A stretch of 32,774 nucleotides of DNA from contig JAFURM010000023.1 of the NCBI GenBank assembly GCA_017471925.1, positions 1-32,774 of the forward strand. The letters run 5' to 3'. Source of the stretch: Bacteroides sp. (lineage in GTDB: Bacteria > Bacteroidota > Bacteroidia > Bacteroidales > Bacteroidaceae). A program made the translations under genes and the position numbers. Under the pieces are notes generated by a model. That model searched no databases. It was not told the DNA's origin and saw nothing but the letters and a program-made list of their open reading frames with translations. Below are positions 31,968-32,774 of the stretch, one piece after another; the first letter of the stretch is position 1; the number at the start of each line of letters is the position of its first letter.

Positions 31968-32200
31968 TTAACAGTGGAATCCTCTCGCACGCAGGTTTCT
32001 GTCTGTCACCTCGGCCTCATACTTCTCCCGCTCGTCAATCAGCGTGTCGGCCATCTTGACGATGCGTTTCAGGCTCTCCTTGCCATGCTTGCTCAGCATC
32101 TGCTTCTTCTCGGTTATCTCCCTGAGGAAATCCTCAAAACTGTGGAAAAAATGGAGTACATCCCTTGCATTCTCTGTCGAAAAAAAACGTTCTTGTTCAT
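31968..32200 (-). CDS. small unknown protein with T8 tract at the start (frame interrupted)
   Basis: A frame ending in TAA at 31968 encodes FFSTENARDVLHFFHSFEDF, then LREITEKKQMLSKHGKESLK and RIVKMADTLIDEREKYEAEV; this charged helical sequence looks like a real protein. The first ATG after a perfect -7 element (TATCTTTG, 32237-32230) is at 32200 (MNKNVFF). A run of eight T's on the coding strand (32187-32180) leaves it one base out of frame with that protein. One extra T would join them into 77 residues. Without it, the ATG frame stops after 28 codons. The longer in-frame extension back to 32375 crosses the promoter. An ATA codon at 32210 in the frame (ATA-K-T-H-E-Q-E-R-F-F) could be a mutated start. 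Function is unknown; the position between DUF3987 and HU-HIG genes suggests it belongs to the module. Confidence 0.45.
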
Positions 32201-32229
32201 GGGTCTTTATTAATAATGTTAATGAACTG

Positions 32230-32237
32230 CAAAGATA
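32230..32237 (-). promoter_or_regulatory. -7 element for small ORF
   Basis: TATCTTTG on the minus strand matches TAnnTTTG exactly, about 30 nt upstream of the ATG at 32200. The same octamer is the -7 of the DUF3987 gene (31858-31851), so the two may be co-regulated. Confidence 0.5.
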
Positions 32238-32327
32238 ACCTGTTTTGCATTTATTCCATTCTTTTGCATTACAAACATAGGAACTTATTATTCGCTTCCC
32301 ATCAGTTGTTTTTTTCGCCCCCTTCGC

Positions 32328-32397
32328 GGAGCGGAGTGGCGGCAAGTGAGGGAAAGTAAGGAGAAGCGGGGACAAGTGGCGGCAAGTAGCGATAAGT
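32328..32397. repeat. 10-bp phased array (7 units)
   Basis: Seven consecutive 10-mers: GGAGCGGAGT, GGCGGCAAGT, GAGGGAAAGT, AAGGAGAAGC, GGGGACAAGT, GGCGGCAAGT, AGCGATAAGT. The last four bases are AAGT in most units and the rest is purine-rich. The array ends 27 bp upstream of a perfect -7 element (32425-32432). Confidence 0.85.
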
Positions 32398-32424
32398 GGG
32401 TACCTCCGTTCTTCGCCGCCTCCC

Positions 32425-32432
32425 TACCTTTG
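32425..32432 (+). promoter_or_regulatory. -7 element for HU-HIG gene
   Basis: TACCTTTG matches TAnnTTTG exactly. No TTTG is found 19-21 nt upstream; instead the 10-bp array occupies the upstream side, as if an activator replaced the -33. The leader to the ATG at 32656 would be about 220 nt. Confidence 0.5.
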
Positions 32433-32536
32433 CTTCGTCTTCTCCAAGGAAGCGGGAAGAGGCGGAGCGCACATCAGTTCGGGCTGTTCTCCCCTCCTCC
32501 CGTCCTGCCGGAGAGGCTGCCCGTCCCGAGGCTGTT

Positions 32537-32604
32537 CCGTGTCGCCCGGGGACACGGTGGGCAGTGGCTCTATAACGCGTTGCCCGATGCGCGTATAGGC
32601 AACG
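32537..32604 (+). promoter_or_regulatory. structured leader of HU-HIG gene
   Basis: Two perfect 7-bp hairpins lie in the presumed 5' leader: CCGTGTC (32537-32543) with GACACGG (32551-32557), and CGTTGCC (32578-32584) with GGCAACG (32598-32604). No reading frame in 32400-32655 resembles a known protein. The leader may control expression of the downstream gene, but no known riboswitch is recognised. Confidence 0.4.
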
Positions 32605-32655
32605 GCCCAAGCCCGTAGACGTGGCAAACGATTCTTTTAAAACCATTTTTTGATT

Positions 32656-32774
32656 ATGATTAACTACAGCATTGCCCTTCGTGGCAACCCCATCAAACCC
32701 GAAGAGCCCAAGAAGGCCTACGCCGTGGCTCAGTGTACCTCCGTTCTCCCGTTAGACAAGTTTGCGGGCCACAT
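32656..32774 (+). CDS. HU-HIG family DNA-binding protein, 3' truncated
   Basis: An ATG at 32656 opens a frame of 39 codons to the window end: MINYSIALRGNPIKPEEPKK, then AYAVAQCTSVLPLDKFAGH. This is the start of the HU-like (HU-HIG) DNA-binding proteins of Bacteroides, which typically begin with a YSIALRGNP-like strand followed by PKKAYA. They resemble the nucleoid protein HU. The gene diverges from the small ORF and DUF3987 gene, and together with DUF4248 this is a recurrent Bacteroides gene neighbourhood. The rest lies beyond the window. Confidence 0.82.
   Translation, partial: MINYSIALRGNPIKPEEPKKAYAVAQCTSVLPLDKFAGH

Noticed and set aside
32346-32618. Plus-strand 90-codon frame before the HU-HIG gene
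   Set aside because: It begins in the 10-bp array and crosses the -7 element and hairpins; P/S/R-rich translation with no family features.

Overview
The window looks like chromosomal DNA of a gut Bacteroides (sensu lato). The evidence is the families present (a DUF6562-type fimbrillin lipoprotein, an FtsL-like protein, glycine-lipid acyltransferases, DUF4292, DUF4248, a BT4734/DUF3987 protein and an HU-HIG protein). Promoters follow the Bacteroidetes pattern TTTG-N19-21-TAnnTTTG, Shine-Dalgarno sites are not obvious, and MurE has the DNPR motif of meso-diaminopimelate peptidoglycan. Coding regions are GC-rich and intergenic leaders are AT-rich.

Layout. (1) 1-2381: the 3' part of a GLUG-repeat surface protein and a fimbrillin-like lipoprotein, followed by a gap with a 16-bp inverted repeat and a possible 30-residue membrane protein. 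(2) 2693-6896, minus strand: dut, a TPR protein, a DUF4292 lipoprotein and an EnvC-like protein, read from dut towards envC with two ATGA overlaps. (3) 7020-10196: dgt (+), convergent with the glycine-lipid pair glsA-glsB (-), which has a consensus promoter. (4) 10429-10932: an ECF-type sigma factor, then a 687-bp GC-rich gap with no convincing gene that carries a 22-bp tandem repeat. (5) 11620-27599: a complete Bacteroides-type dcw cluster, mraZ-rsmH-ftsL-ftsI-murE-mraY-murD-ftsW-murG-murC-ftsQ-ftsA-ftsZ, followed by a YqeY-like gene and a ThiF-family tcdA. (6) 28996-32774: an accessory module of DUF4248, a BT4734-N/DUF3987 primase-helicase-like protein, a small ORF with a homopolymer tract, and the start of a divergent HU-HIG DNA-binding gene.

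How the genes fit together. The dcw block encodes the cytoplasmic and membrane steps from UDP-MurNAc to lipid II (MurC, MurD, MurE, MraY, MurG) plus the divisome (FtsZ, FtsA, FtsQ, FtsL, FtsW, FtsI). A TGGGG repeat at the mraZ promoter fits MraZ autoregulation. murF, murB and ddl are not in the window. The EnvC-like protein could add a wall-hydrolysis control function.

The most unusual material is non-coding. Seven leaders inside the dcw/yqeY/tcdA block are exact 7-bp-period arrays (TCAAYTM type), usually ending within about 20 nt of a start codon. ftsW instead has an 8-bp-period array. A 22-bp array lies upstream of mraZ, a 10-bp helically phased array lies just upstream of the predicted HU-HIG promoter, and a 36/40 inverted repeat joins the middle and the end of the DUF3987 gene. 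All periodicities were read by eye. Family assignments come from recognition of motifs; no database search was run.
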